A DNA stretch of 64,000 nt from Stramonita haemastoma (lineage: Eukaryota > Mollusca > Gastropoda > Neogastropoda > Muricidae). Numbering within the stretch: the stretch's first letter is position 1; each line of letters begins with the position of its first letter. Both the position numbers and the translations under genes were made by a program. Positions 54,742-64,000 of this stretch are shown here, in pieces. The stretch spans positions 85,509,365 to 85,573,364 of the forward strand of contig CM060318.1 of the NCBI GenBank assembly GCA_030674155.1. Reading direction: 5' to 3'. Under the pieces are notes generated by a model. That model saw only the letters and a program-made list of their open reading frames with translations. It did not search any database and was not told where the DNA came from.

Positions 54742-54765
54742 CTTTTCTTCCAAGACCTTGCACGG
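54742..54765 (+). promoter_or_regulatory. RPL41: RPL41 non-coding first exon with 5' terminal pyrimidine tract
   Basis: CTTTTCTTCC starting at 54,742 is a terminal oligopyrimidine-type start, the translation-control signal of ribosomal protein mRNAs, followed by AAGACCTTGCACGG and a consensus donor, gtgagt, at 54,766. An ETS-type ACTTCCTG lies just upstream (54,729-54,736). The 123-bp intron leads to the ATG exon. The start site itself is inferred. Confidence 0.7.
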
Positions 54766-54899
54766 GTGAGTTGTGGTATGCGAGCGTAGTAAAGTAAAAT
54801 CGTTTCGAATCGTTCAGTTTACGTTATTTTTTACTCACGAAACACATTTCATCGATAATTAACACACCTTTTCTTTCTTTTGTTGCAGTCAAGTGAAAG

Positions 54900-54911
54900 A
54901 TGAGAGCTAAG
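54900..54911 (+). CDS. RPL41: RPL41 coding exon 1 (MRAK)
   Basis: The exon starts at 54,889 after TCTTTTGTTGCAG; TCAAGTGAAAG precedes ATGAGAGCTAAG, then donor gtatgt. Twelve coding bases, phase 0. Confidence 0.95.
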
Positions 54912-57900
54912 GTATGTATTAATTTTATTATGAACGAGTGTGAATGATGTATGCCAGCCATGCTTTGATGTAAACTGAATTTTCATTTTTTAATATTTAC
55001 CGTGAGGCCTAGGCCTAACTGTATTTTAGCAGGCCGAATCATTTCTAATGATTGTGCTTTGAAAATATAGCAACTTTAGCTTGGCTATAAATCTCTAGAC
55101 CAGGCTAGTGAGTAGGCCGAGTGTTTGTCATTTTGGAAATAAAACGGTTAAGCCTTGGGTCAAGGCTATCATGTGTTCGCAGTCTACCGCTTTGATAAGT
55201 TGGGCCTACAACGAAAGTCAAAGGTATCATTACATTTTGAAAACTAATGGGGAATTGCAAGTTGACCTTTTATTTGATCATTGAGGGTTTGGTGTTTTTA
55301 CCGGGGAATGCCCAGTTCATCACAGACCCAGCTCGTCTCAGGCCCAGCACGTCAGTCACAGGCCAAGATTATACACTTGTGCATGAGTGTGAGTGTGTGT
55401 GTGTGTGTGTGTGAGTGTGTGTGTCACTGTGTGTGTGTCACTGTGTGTGTGAGTGTGTGTGTGTGTGTGAAAAGAGAGGCAAATTCTTTTATTCCAGGAT
55501 AATGAATAAGCACTGTGCTTTTTTACATCCAGTCCCCGCCCTTATCAGGAATAAACTCGGGGTGAAAAAAAAAGACAGACGGACAGAGATGGAGAGAGAG
55601 GCAGACAGAGATAGATTTAGAAATGCAGCCATACTGATATGCAACAATATTTGACTACTGGAGAACACATCATTATTGAAAATTTTGAAAAAGCGAGGAA
55701 AACATTTGCAACAAGAAAGAGAAAGCGAGAGAGACAGACAGACAGAGAGAGAGATATGTAGAAATGCAGCCATACTGATATGCAACATTTGACAACTGGA
55801 GAACACATCATTATTGGAAATTTTGTTCTGAGGAACCTCGATGCTGTGAGAAAAAGAGGACAAAAAACTAAGTCCTACTTGGACAAAACTGGAGAACTGT
55901 GGTGAACTGGGCCTGTGACGAAGTGACATACTTCTGTTTTTACCTGTATCTCAAAAGCAATAAAACCAACTTAAGTTAGCTGTTTTATCTTTAGTGGGTC
56001 AGTCAGTCGGTCAGGGGACATGGACAAAAAATTAAAACGGCAGCGGTGAAGCTGTTTTGTGTCAACATACATACTTGGGCTATTCGTGGATATTTCATGA
56101 AAATAAAAGTAGCAGACTATGCTATTTTCATGCTGCATAATCCTCAATAACTATCTTCCCAAAGGTAACCCTCATTATACTGAAATGCGTGTTATAGATT
56201 GCCCTTTTCACTTGATACTATGTACAGCATGAAGTGCTTACTTCTTATTACCTTTCCTTAGATGGATTTGAAAACAAAATTAAATATTTGGGAGGTTAAA
56301 TTTTTTTTAAAATCATGTAGGACACCATAATGCTGGTTATGGTGTTACTCTTTATCACATAGCCAAACTGTGCATTATCTTGACACATTTTCATGGTGCT
56401 TTATTAAATATTAAAAAAAAAACCCTGATGAAACGCATTTATTTCAAAATTTTTTAGAGGAAATGGAGAAAGACAACATGTAAGAAAAATAATGCAACAT
56501 ATGCAGCAACCATTTGTCAACATATCCTGAAATTCTCCTCTTCTATAGTATGGTAGAGATTTCATTTTAAATAATACTAATTTTAGCCAAATCCTCCTAT
56601 GAACAGGAAGTTCAGTTGTCAGTTTTCTTCTATATGAGACTTGAGTAAGCTCTGACCAGTATTTTGCCTATTTGGCAGCATAGACTACTGGTTTTGCTTC
56701 TGCAGATGAACATGTCACTTGATTACTTGATGGTTTTAAACGCTACAAATGGCAGGGACAGGCAGCACAAAATTTCACATGCAAGATGCCGAGTTATGAT
56801 CAGACATGGAAGAGTCGGTGTATGAGTAAAACAAATACTGGTCACTGAGGATATACAGTAAACAATTTTATATTTGACAGAGCAAAGGATTAAAGAGGGT
56901 TCGCACAAGTCCCTAAAAAGCCCTATTTTTGGGAAAGCCAAAATAGGGCCCCTAAAAAGCCCTAAAAATGAGACATATTGTCCTGGAGGCCCTAAAAAGC
57001 CCTAAAAATGGAAGTCATGTGTGAGATTTTATTTTAAAAATTAAAAAATATATATCAAAATAAAACTTTGGAGAAATAAATCCGAGAAGCGTGTCCGAAG
57101 ATCGTATTATCGCTGATAGAATGCTTGTCATCTGCTACTTGCGTCAGGCCACCTATTTCGTAAAGGGAGGTAATAGTAATTGCCTCCCTTGGAAATGTGA
57201 TCGCTTTGCTTCACAAAAAGTGGTGTGCAACCTTGTGCAGACCTGTGCACCTTCTGTATTTGTTCCGGAAAAAGTTGTAAAATAAGAAAATACAGTTTAA
57301 TTAATAAAAATCCAATTTTTGTCTTTAAAAAAATCCGAAAATCAAAAATATAGTCTTCTATCGTTAAGCGATGAGATGCATTATGTCGTCTGCTAGATCC
57401 ATCTTCAGTTGTCTCCCTTATAGCGCATGCGCCAGCATTTCAAAAATGGCGGAAGTGTGTAGATTCGTGGAAACGGATCGAACTGACACTCTTACAAGCA
57501 AAGAAAGACGCGGAATAAACGCAAAATGACGCTAACAGTCCATGATGGGGCTAGAAGAGCCGATATAGATGCACAAACAGAAAAATTGGTTCGTTTTGCC
57601 GAGCAATGTTTAAAACTTGCGCTATGTCTCTTGATAGTGAAAGTTGAGCTTTCATTAGCAAATGGTGTCGGAAATTGGAACACGGTCGGAAAATAAACCA
57701 CGACACTTTAGTTATAGAAGCGCTAATTTCTTGGCAAATCATGGAACAGTAACCCTTTCGCATCTTCGGGAAATCAGTTGATCGTTAAAACGGCAGAGTG
57801 ACTTTTCTAAAGTTACATCGTGTGGAACACAGCCTCCGCTGTACTGGACAGCCGGAAAATACACACATACACAGTACTTGTTTTTTGGCCATGCAAACTG

Positions 57901-58062
57901 TCATGGTGAGTTCACTCTGAAATCAGATGAATTTTTAATCTGCTTTTGTACGGGGGCTTCAACTTGATTTTAAAATGAGAAAGACATAGGATCTTCTTCA
58001 GTCTTCATAAGAGTGTATTGATCTCTCTCTCTCCCTCTCTCTCCCTCTCCCTCTCTCTACCT

Positions 58063-58098
<36 letters not shown>

Positions 58099-58578
58099 TC
58101 TCTGTCTCTGTCTCATTTTCTCCACCTCTCCCTGTTTCTTACACGCACACACACACACACACACACACCTCTCTCTCCCCCCCTTTCTTTCTCTCTGTTT
58201 TTTTCTCTCTGTTTCTCTATGTGTGTCAGTACTTACTTTCTCTTTCTTCCTGTATCTGCATTAGTGCACATTTGTCCAGAAATATACTCATTTTGCTATG
58301 TGATTACTTGGGTATAGAACCTCCTTTAGATTGAAGAAATGACAGAAAGTCATTCTTGGATAGCTTATTTTAGGGCAGAAATTGCTTAGTATCAAAAACT
58401 GAAATTTGCTCAAGGAGAGGCTGTTAAACAGGCTAGAATTGTTGAAAAACCTTCAGCTTCAGGGGGCGTTGCCCCCTGACCCCCACAAGGGGCAGAGCCC
58501 CTTGACCCCACCAGGGGGCAAAGCCCCCTGGACCCCCCCACTTTTCAGAGCTTTTTGACTCTGTCAATTCCCACCCCT

Positions 58579-58651
<73 letters not shown>

Positions 58652-61600
58652 CAACACACACACACTCACTCACTCACTCACTCACATCACCACTCATCAC
58701 ATATCCACTCACTCACTCAAATCACATCACATCACTTATCCTATCCCGATAAAGAATCATATAATAAATCATAACAGTCACACACATACACACGCACTCA
58801 CTCACACACACATACACATACATTGTTCCCCCCCCCCCCCTTCCTCTTTAGGACTCTGCTGCCTCTCACCTCCTTGTCTCTTGTTGTATCCATGATTGAA
58901 AGACATTCTACTCTAAAATGATATGAAGTAGTGTCAGTATCCACCATACAGTTTCACATAAGGTGACTTTGCTCACTTGACTCTGTTTGAGGTTGAGGTG
59001 TGTGTGTGTGTGTGTAAGGAAAGGTGTATTTAGGTTGCTATCTATACATTTGTTACCCCGCAGCTAGGCCCTAAATTTGGATTAAAAGGCCCTAAAAAGT
59101 CCTAAATTTTGCTCCACCAAGTCTGTATGAACCCTGTTAAACCACAAATTTAAGTAAGTTAAAAACACCTCAAGGCTCCCAGATACCTGCCTGCCACATT
59201 TTACTCCTTTTTGACTTTTTATTTTTATTTTTTTACTCTCACCTTGGAGCTCTTGCTCAGGAATGGGAAAAAGATTATCTTCTGCTGAGGGAATTTACTT
59301 TGCAGTGATAAGACACAATAACTTCAAGATTTACTTCTGCATATTTATGTTATTGAATATGTTTACACAAGATAATGATTAAAATGTGCACACACACGAC
59401 ATGCATGCACACATGAAAATGAATGTCATCCTGACAGGATTTTTATCAAATGTGGATTGATTTTGTTTCAGTGGAGAAAGAAGAGAATGAGGAGGCTGAA
59501 GCGCAAGAGGAGAAAGATGAGGGCAAGGTAATGCATCTTTCCTGTGGCTTTTGCTTTTTCCTTTTTTCTGTGACTTGGTTTTCTTTTGGATCAGTAAAGC
59601 ATCTGTAGAAGTGGTTATGGAAAAATGCAGTGGTAAATTAGTGGTAGCAGTAGACGTCCTGAACAGGCAAAGGTGGATTTGCATGTAAAATCTAATTAAA
59701 GCAGTAGCATCCTTCTAGGTTTATCTTGGTCTTTTTTGCTGGAAAGGTAATTTTGATTGCCTCAGCCTAGGGCCAGATATGAAATAATGATGCTTTCTTT
59801 GAAGTTATTGAACACACATTGAAAAAATGCGACTTTTAACAGAAGTGAAGAAAATTTGCTAAACAGAATTTCTGGCTCTGAGTGAAGATTGCTGATAAAG
59901 GGGTTGCAGCGCTGAGTGTGCAGAACCCTTGAAGTCTGGGGGAAAAAATGAGGGAAAATGAAAAACCTTTTCAAGATGTTGAAGGTCTTGGAACAAATCT
60001 TTTTTCACTTATATGATTTTGAGTCTTAGAATTTTCTTAAAGAATTTCATACCATTATCAGTTCAAGAGCAAGTAACATCAGTGCAAAGAATTTGCACTG
60101 AAAATGAAATAAAAGGTAAAACAAAATGAACCCTTTCAATTTGTAGCAGTTTAATTTGGATCCAAGGTATGTCCCTCTTGTGACAAGTGTATGCTAAAAA
60201 ATGAAGTATGTGCAGTGCCATCCCAATTTAGTTAAAAGATTTTTTTTTTTTAAATTTTTTTTTTTACACCGTTTCACTGTAAATGGCAAGTTGCTTTTTG
60301 GGCACACTTGTCAGTTATCTTTTCAGCCCAAAGGTGGTTTAAATTGCAAAGTGTTCAAATGCTGGAAAAACTTAATGGAGAATCCGTTTTCCTTTGCATA
60401 GAAAGTACACTTTTCTCTAGTTTGCACTTTCACCTTTTTTTTTTTTTTTTTGGTCATCCAGTCAAGAAAACTACTTAGCTTTGTGTAATAGCTGGGTCAG
60501 TATCGTAATGGAATGATTAAAAGATTGTACATCATTTGCCACAAAGAATAGAAATAATCAAAAACTGTTATACTATGAAATCAAACTTGTCCCTAGTATC
60601 AGCTGACTTAAGTACTGCAGTTGTCTTGGCAATGTTTCCAAATAAGATTGTTGAACTCAGGAGGTTGTCCCCAGCAGTGTGCTTTTGAGGGAGAAAAGAG
60701 GGCATTCGGATTGAAGGGGGCTGCTGTAGCAGCCATCCTTTAAGTCCTAGAATTCATTTCTGCCGTTTATGTTTGAACAGTTTGAGGAGAATCAATCAAA
60801 GCCTGCCTTCAAGAATTTTTTTCCCTTTTCGTAATTTCCTTCCAGATACTACCGTAAAATCCCTAGTATACGCCCACCCCCCCTGTGCACTGATTTAGGG
60901 CAAAATTGGGGGGTGGGCGTTTGCTAGGGATAGACCCCTTTGCACAAAGTAATTTTTGTGCTCAATCGTGTAATTGAGTGAATACAAACCCCGAAAGCAT
61001 GTAAGTTAGGTCGTGTGGGTAGAAGAGAGGGAAAATAGAAAAAAAAGGGGGACTTTGAGGCAAAGAAGGCCAACGAGGACATTTAACAGAGAGAGAGAGA
61101 GAGGACTGGCTCAGTGATACAGTGTAAGACTGTCGCTTCGGCAATTAGCAAAAGTGGCACCGAGATATTCAAGAATCAACTTCTGGCCATCAGGAAGCGT
61201 CATCAAAGTACTGGTACGTTACTGACAGACAAAAGACGTCAGTGGAAAATGCATGACATAATTTTAAATCATTTTGTTGGGGATTAGTGGGAGTGAGGAG
61301 AGGGGACAAAGAATAAGAAAAAAAGGGAAAGAAACACGAAAAGGTAAAGAAGAGGAAAAAGATTACCTTTAGAACAGTCTGCATAAATCCTAGTGAAAGT
61401 GAGCATAGTCTCTTTGAAAAAAGCAGGGTGGGCGTTTGCTAGGTAGTTACCCCTGTGCACAACTTTTGGCCCAAAGTGGGGGGTGGGCATTTGCTAGATG
61501 GTGGGGTTATGCTAGGGATTTTACGGTATTTACACAACTTGGCACTTCTTTTTTGGGGACCAAATACTATTCAAGTTGGGTGTGGTGAAGGAGATAGAGC

Positions 61601-61940
61601 GTGTTCAATATTAAACTTTGTAAATGACCTTTCATTGGACCTGAATGTGTGGTGAGACTTCAGGAACATTTTCCGTCTCAATTCAAGACCAATATTTCAT
61701 CAACTCTGTCCTCTCCTTGTCACATGCATATTCATAATTGTACAGTTATTTGTTCTCCAGTTGACTCTTTTTACCATTTCTTTCTCATCTTTTTGATATT
61801 ATTTTTGACTGTCAAAAAAATGTTATTTTTAGCTAGTGTTTGTATGTGTTTTGCTATTCTGTTTTTTCTTTTTCTTTTTGGTGGAATTGGAGCTTGCCTC
61901 AGTAAGTGAATTTTTTTTTTTTTTTTTCAGATCGAAGTAG
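54900..61940 (+). CDS. RPL41: 60S ribosomal protein L41 (25 residues, three coding exons)
   Basis: Joining 54,900-54,911, 59,472-59,527 and 61,931-61,940 gives 26 codons including the stop. The peptide is MRAKWRKKRMRRLKRKR followed by RKMRARSK, identical to the animal L41 peptide except residue 22, Ala instead of the usual Gln. It is a basic helix at a bridge between the large and small ribosomal subunits. The four-exon plan (non-coding first exon, MRAK exon, main exon, last three codons) follows that of vertebrate RPL41. Introns of 4.56 and 2.40 kb are unusually long for it and each carries a DNA transposon. Too short to appear among normal gene-finder frames. Confidence 0.97.
55388..55468. 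repeat. (GT)n compound microsatellite
   Basis: GT with GAGTGTG and CACTGTG interruptions. Confidence 0.93.
57400..57560. promoter_or_regulatory. CpG-rich promoter-like patch inside the hAT-like element
   Basis: Contains GCGCATGCGC (57,423-57,432), the NRF-1 core palindrome, and AAAATGGCGGAAG (57,443-57,455), which combines YY1- and ETS-like sites. An ATG at 57,446 opens only 24 codons. Could be a promoter of the transposon or a relic; no transcript can be proven. Confidence 0.3.
58021..58170. repeat. (CT)n and (AC)n microsatellites
   Basis: CT/CCCT-rich stretch then two AC runs (58,064-58,095 and 58,143-58,168). Confidence 0.93.
58455..58545. repeat. GC-rich palindromic tandem block
   Basis: Three units of about 30 bp built on GGGGCAAAGCCCCCTGGACC, each a small hairpin (GGGGGC..GCCCCC) followed by TGACCCC or TGGACCC. 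Very different in composition from its surroundings. Confidence 0.85.
58580..58670. repeat. (AC)n microsatellite followed by CACT repeats
   Basis: About 35 AC units, then CTCACTCACTCACTCACA and further degenerate CACT/CATCA motifs to about 58,740. Confidence 0.95.
59472..59527 (+). CDS. RPL41: RPL41 coding exon 2
   Basis: Acceptor TTTTGTTTCAG; encodes WRKKRMRRLKRKRRKMRA plus AG of the next codon; donor gtaatg. 56 bases. Basic, Arg/Lys only apart from Trp, Met, Leu and Ala. Confidence 0.97.
59528..61930 (+). other. RPL41 intron 3 (2.40 kb)
   Basis: AT-rich except for a 674-bp inverted-repeat element at 60,853-61,526. The last 20 bases before the final exon form a long T tract acceptor. Confidence 0.8.
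60853..61526. mobile_element. 674-bp MITE with TA target duplication
   Basis: Left end TACCGTAAAATCCCTAG (60,851-60,867) is exactly the reverse complement of CTAGGGATTTTACGGTA (61,512-61,528); TA is the duplicated target. Inside, GGGTGGGCGTTTGCTAGG occurs near both ends (60,911 and 61,428) and GGGTGGGCATTTGCTAG near 61,481. A GA array lies at 61,091-61,102. No transposase. The TA target fits Tc1/mariner/pogo-type mobilisation, which is an inference. Confidence 0.85.
61931..61940 (+). CDS. RPL41: RPL41 coding exon 3 (final Ser-Lys and stop)
   Basis: Acceptor TTTTTTTTTTCAG; A completes the Arg codon, then TCG AAG TAG. Ten coding bases. Confidence 0.95.
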
Positions 61941-62480
61941 GCATCTCCTTTTCATCTTGGTCAGAATTTCACTAAGGACAAGCCATCTACTTTGACATCC
62001 CAACACTCCGGAGTGGCATTGTTTGATGAGGGCCAGCCAACTGCTGCTACAGATGTCTGCATTTCCCAGTGCTTCATCCTGTGGAACCGGGGTCTTCACT
62101 TGCAGCCCTGCCTGTACCACAGAATGTTCAAAGACGTCTCCTGACTGGAACTTTGATTATTGTGCGCACACACGTACACACACACACACACAGCCTCTTT
62201 CTTGTTGTTCCAGGCAGGATTGTATGACTTTGAACTTCCATTCTTTTTTTCTTTTTCTTTTAACTGGTTGTCAGACTTGTAGTCTGCAGTTTCCCTATTG
62301 TACAGCAGGAGCAACCACCACCACCACAGCTGTAGAGACAGAACAATGGATTCTAGCTCCGGGTCCTTTTTTTTCTTTCTTTTTTTTTTTGATAATTGTT
62401 TAAGGAGGTGGCTTGTTTTTATTGAAATTCAACAGTGTCATGGATTAAAATCATGGACAATTTACAAAATGTTTGTTGGA
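61941..62480 (+). other. RPL41: RPL41 probable 3' untranslated region
   Basis: Follows the stop; candidate poly(A) signal ATTAAA at 62,444-62,449 with GT-rich sequence shortly after. Contains pyrimidine tracts (62,244-62,260; 62,367-62,390) and an AC patch (62,164-62,192). A later AATAAA at about 63,659 is an alternative end. Confidence 0.45.
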
Positions 62481-63869
62481 TTGGAATGAGCATGTAGTTG
62501 TCAGTATGTTTGTGTGTGTGTTTTTGGTAATTTCATTCTGTCTCTTCTCTGACTGTGTAGCTTACTGTGGTATGTGTGCATTGTTAACAAAGAAACAAAT
62601 CAGACACGTCTCTACAAATGCATATTGATACTGTGCAAAGTAAGATAACCCCTCCTTTGTTAACAAAAACCAATGTTATACCTGTTACATAAGCTTAGGT
62701 CTTTTGCTTTAAAAAAAAATATATATATATTGCCCAGAACCTCGAAAGTTTGATTTGACAAAAATTACAATGCACATGGATTTACATGGTTTTCTTTATG
62801 TGTGAATTAGGCTCTGTTGATGTTAGCTGACATCCGTCAACTGAAATCCCCAATATGCTGGTAGTTCTGTTGCATACATACATTCACTCCCCAGGCTGCT
62901 CTGAGCAACCAGCCAGAAGAGGCCTGGTCAGCCACTGGCCACTTGTCTTGTGCTCTGGCACCAGGTCTCATTCACATCTCTTCTCACCCTCCTGAAAAAA
63001 AAATGCCTGGCTGTGTAACCCATAACTAAGGAAATGGAAATCGTGAAAAATAACTTGAAAACCAAAATGTCTACTTTGGAAAACGTGAACAAGACTAGTG
63101 TAAATGGTTTCCACAAGTAAACATTGTTACAAAATACAAAATTATTCTGTCACAAAGTGCAGCAGTCTATATTATTTACTGACTACGAAGATTTCTTTTT
63201 TACCAGACTTGTTAAAACTTGAAAGTAGTTTGGTTGGTTCGTAGATTTTACTTGAAACATACAGTCCAATGATGTAGAATAGGATGCCATTCAAAATTTC
63301 CCTAGGCAGCCCCAGCCCCCCCTTTTCCCGTCCACACCACATATTCCTTTTTCCATTATCTCCGACCCCCCCCCCCCCCCCCCCCCCAAAGACGCACAAA
63401 TACAGATACACACATAAATACACACTATGCATATTGCCAATTAATGTAATTTTGGACGGTGGTCAGGTGGTCAATGGCTGTTTTTGTGGGCCACATGTTA
63501 ATACTGCATGAATTGCACCCTTTAATTTCTTAGAAAACCCTTGGAATTTTTTTTACTGAGAAGTCTATATGAACCCTGTTTGGTTGTGGAGCTGAAATCC
63601 CATAACTGCCTGTGTCATATGGACACTGCTGTAGTGAGTTGGGAAACATCGGGAATTGAAATAAAGCCAATGCGTGCTAGATGTTATGTATGTGTTAGTA
63701 CTCGGGACGGTGGTAGTCTCTTCTGATGGACTTAACTGACTAAGAGACAAAAATAACTGATAGGCCTACATGACCAGGCGTAGATCTGCCTCCTTTCAGG
63801 AGACTCACTTCCTGATGCTCGCTAGAGTATACTTTAGTACTCTGGGGCACTTGATTCCAACACCATCAT
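62481..63869. other. Intergenic, no gene seen
   Basis: Holds a run of about 20 C (63,366-63,387) and short frames without domains. 63,541-63,726 is open on both strands but shows no recognisable protein. Confidence 0.5.
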
Positions 63870-64000
63870 CGGGGTTCGCGATAACCGGTAATTGTCGGTA
63901 TTTTACCGATTGTAAACGGGGAATACCGAAAATTTTCGAAGCAGCCGGTACCGCGTACCGATTCTGTTTGCCTGTGACCGATAAGATTTCCGTCTCAAAA
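63870..64000. repeat. Start of an unclassified repeat rich in ACCGGT/CGGTA motifs
   Basis: Contains GATAACCGGTAATTGTCGGT, TTTTACCGATT, GCCGGTACCGCG and GACCGATAAG: repeated ACCG/CGGT words in both orientations, typical of a subterminal transposon region. Cut by the window end. Confidence 0.4.

Larger units (their letters stand above)
56894..59137. mobile_element. Inverted-repeat DNA element, hAT-like (2.2 kb)
   Basis: The left end reads AGGGTTCGCACAAGTCCCTA and the reverse complement of the right end AGGGTTCATACAGACTTGG. Both are followed by CCCTAAAAAGCCCTA-type motifs, several copies at the left (56,921-57,008) and reversed ones at the right (59,068-59,110). GGGTTCG.ACA termini with CCTAAAAAGCCC-like subterminal repeats resemble hAT-superfamily ends. 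No transposase domain is visible. Internally: a CpG-rich patch (57,400-57,560), CT/AC arrays (58,021-58,170; 58,580-58,670), and a GC-rich palindromic block (58,455-58,545). Target duplication was not resolved. Confidence 0.65.
54912..59471 (+). other. RPL41 intron 2 (4.56 kb)
   Basis: Holds a GT array (55,388-55,468), a SINE family A 3' end in minus orientation (about 55,497-55,545, containing TTTTTTACATCCAGTCCCCG), a duplicated 75-bp segment (55,617-55,690 and 55,761-55,825, AAATGCAGCCATACTGATAT), and a 2.2-kb inverted-repeat element (56,894-59,137). 55,900-56,890 is AT-rich with no feature. Confidence 0.75.

Noticed and set aside
57446..57520. Short gene starting with ATG in the CpG-rich patch
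   Set aside because: The frame ends after 24 codons with no donor before the stop; treated only as promoter-like sequence.
60962..61490. Minus-strand frames of 60-68 codons in RPL41 intron 3
   Set aside because: They lie inside the 674-bp MITE and are low-complexity Ser/Phe/Leu translations of purine-rich sequence; no transposase motif.

Overview
This is a 64-kb window of animal nuclear DNA: low gene density, long introns, GT-AG splicing, very frequent (AC/GT)n and (CT/GA)n arrays, tRNA-derived SINEs, L2/CR1-type LINE fragments and short inverted-repeat DNA transposons. Together with the protein matches this suggests a lophotrochozoan, most likely a gastropod mollusc. The species is an inference.

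Two genes can be read in full, both on the + strand. The first (coding 9,959-42,915) is a villin-family actin-binding protein. I resolved 24 coding exons whose phases all agree; they join into an 823-residue protein with six gelsolin repeats and a C-terminal villin headpiece. Its first coding exon is preceded by a splice acceptor, so an upstream non-coding exon exists that I could not place. A long 3' untranslated region probably follows, to about 45.2 or 46.3 kb. The second (54,742-61,940, 3'UTR beyond) is ribosomal protein L41: a 25-residue peptide encoded by three tiny coding exons behind a non-coding pyrimidine-tract first exon. A third, less certain gene (49,542-52,537) encodes a small secreted cysteine-containing protein.

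Layout: 1-9.9 kb is repeat-rich flank, with two L2/CR1 fragments on the minus strand (one interrupted by an 870-bp SINE with clear target-site duplications) and several smaller SINEs. 9.9-43 kb is the villin gene; its introns hold a piggyBac-like element, two members of one TA-flanked inverted-repeat family (424 bp and 3.16 kb), SINEs and microsatellites. 43-46.3 kb is the probable villin 3'UTR. 46.3-54.7 kb holds the secreted-protein candidate, a 17-bp minisatellite and truncated repeats. 54.7-62.5 kb is RPL41, whose two long introns each carry an inverted-repeat element (a hAT-like 2.2-kb one and a 674-bp one). The end of the window enters another repeat.

The most unusual observation is that three separate exon/intron junctions of the villin gene (exons 6, 13 and 21) have been tandemly copied, splice donor included, into arrays of 7, 9 and 3 units. 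The two best-kept arrays are strings of donor-like sites immediately downstream of the true donors.
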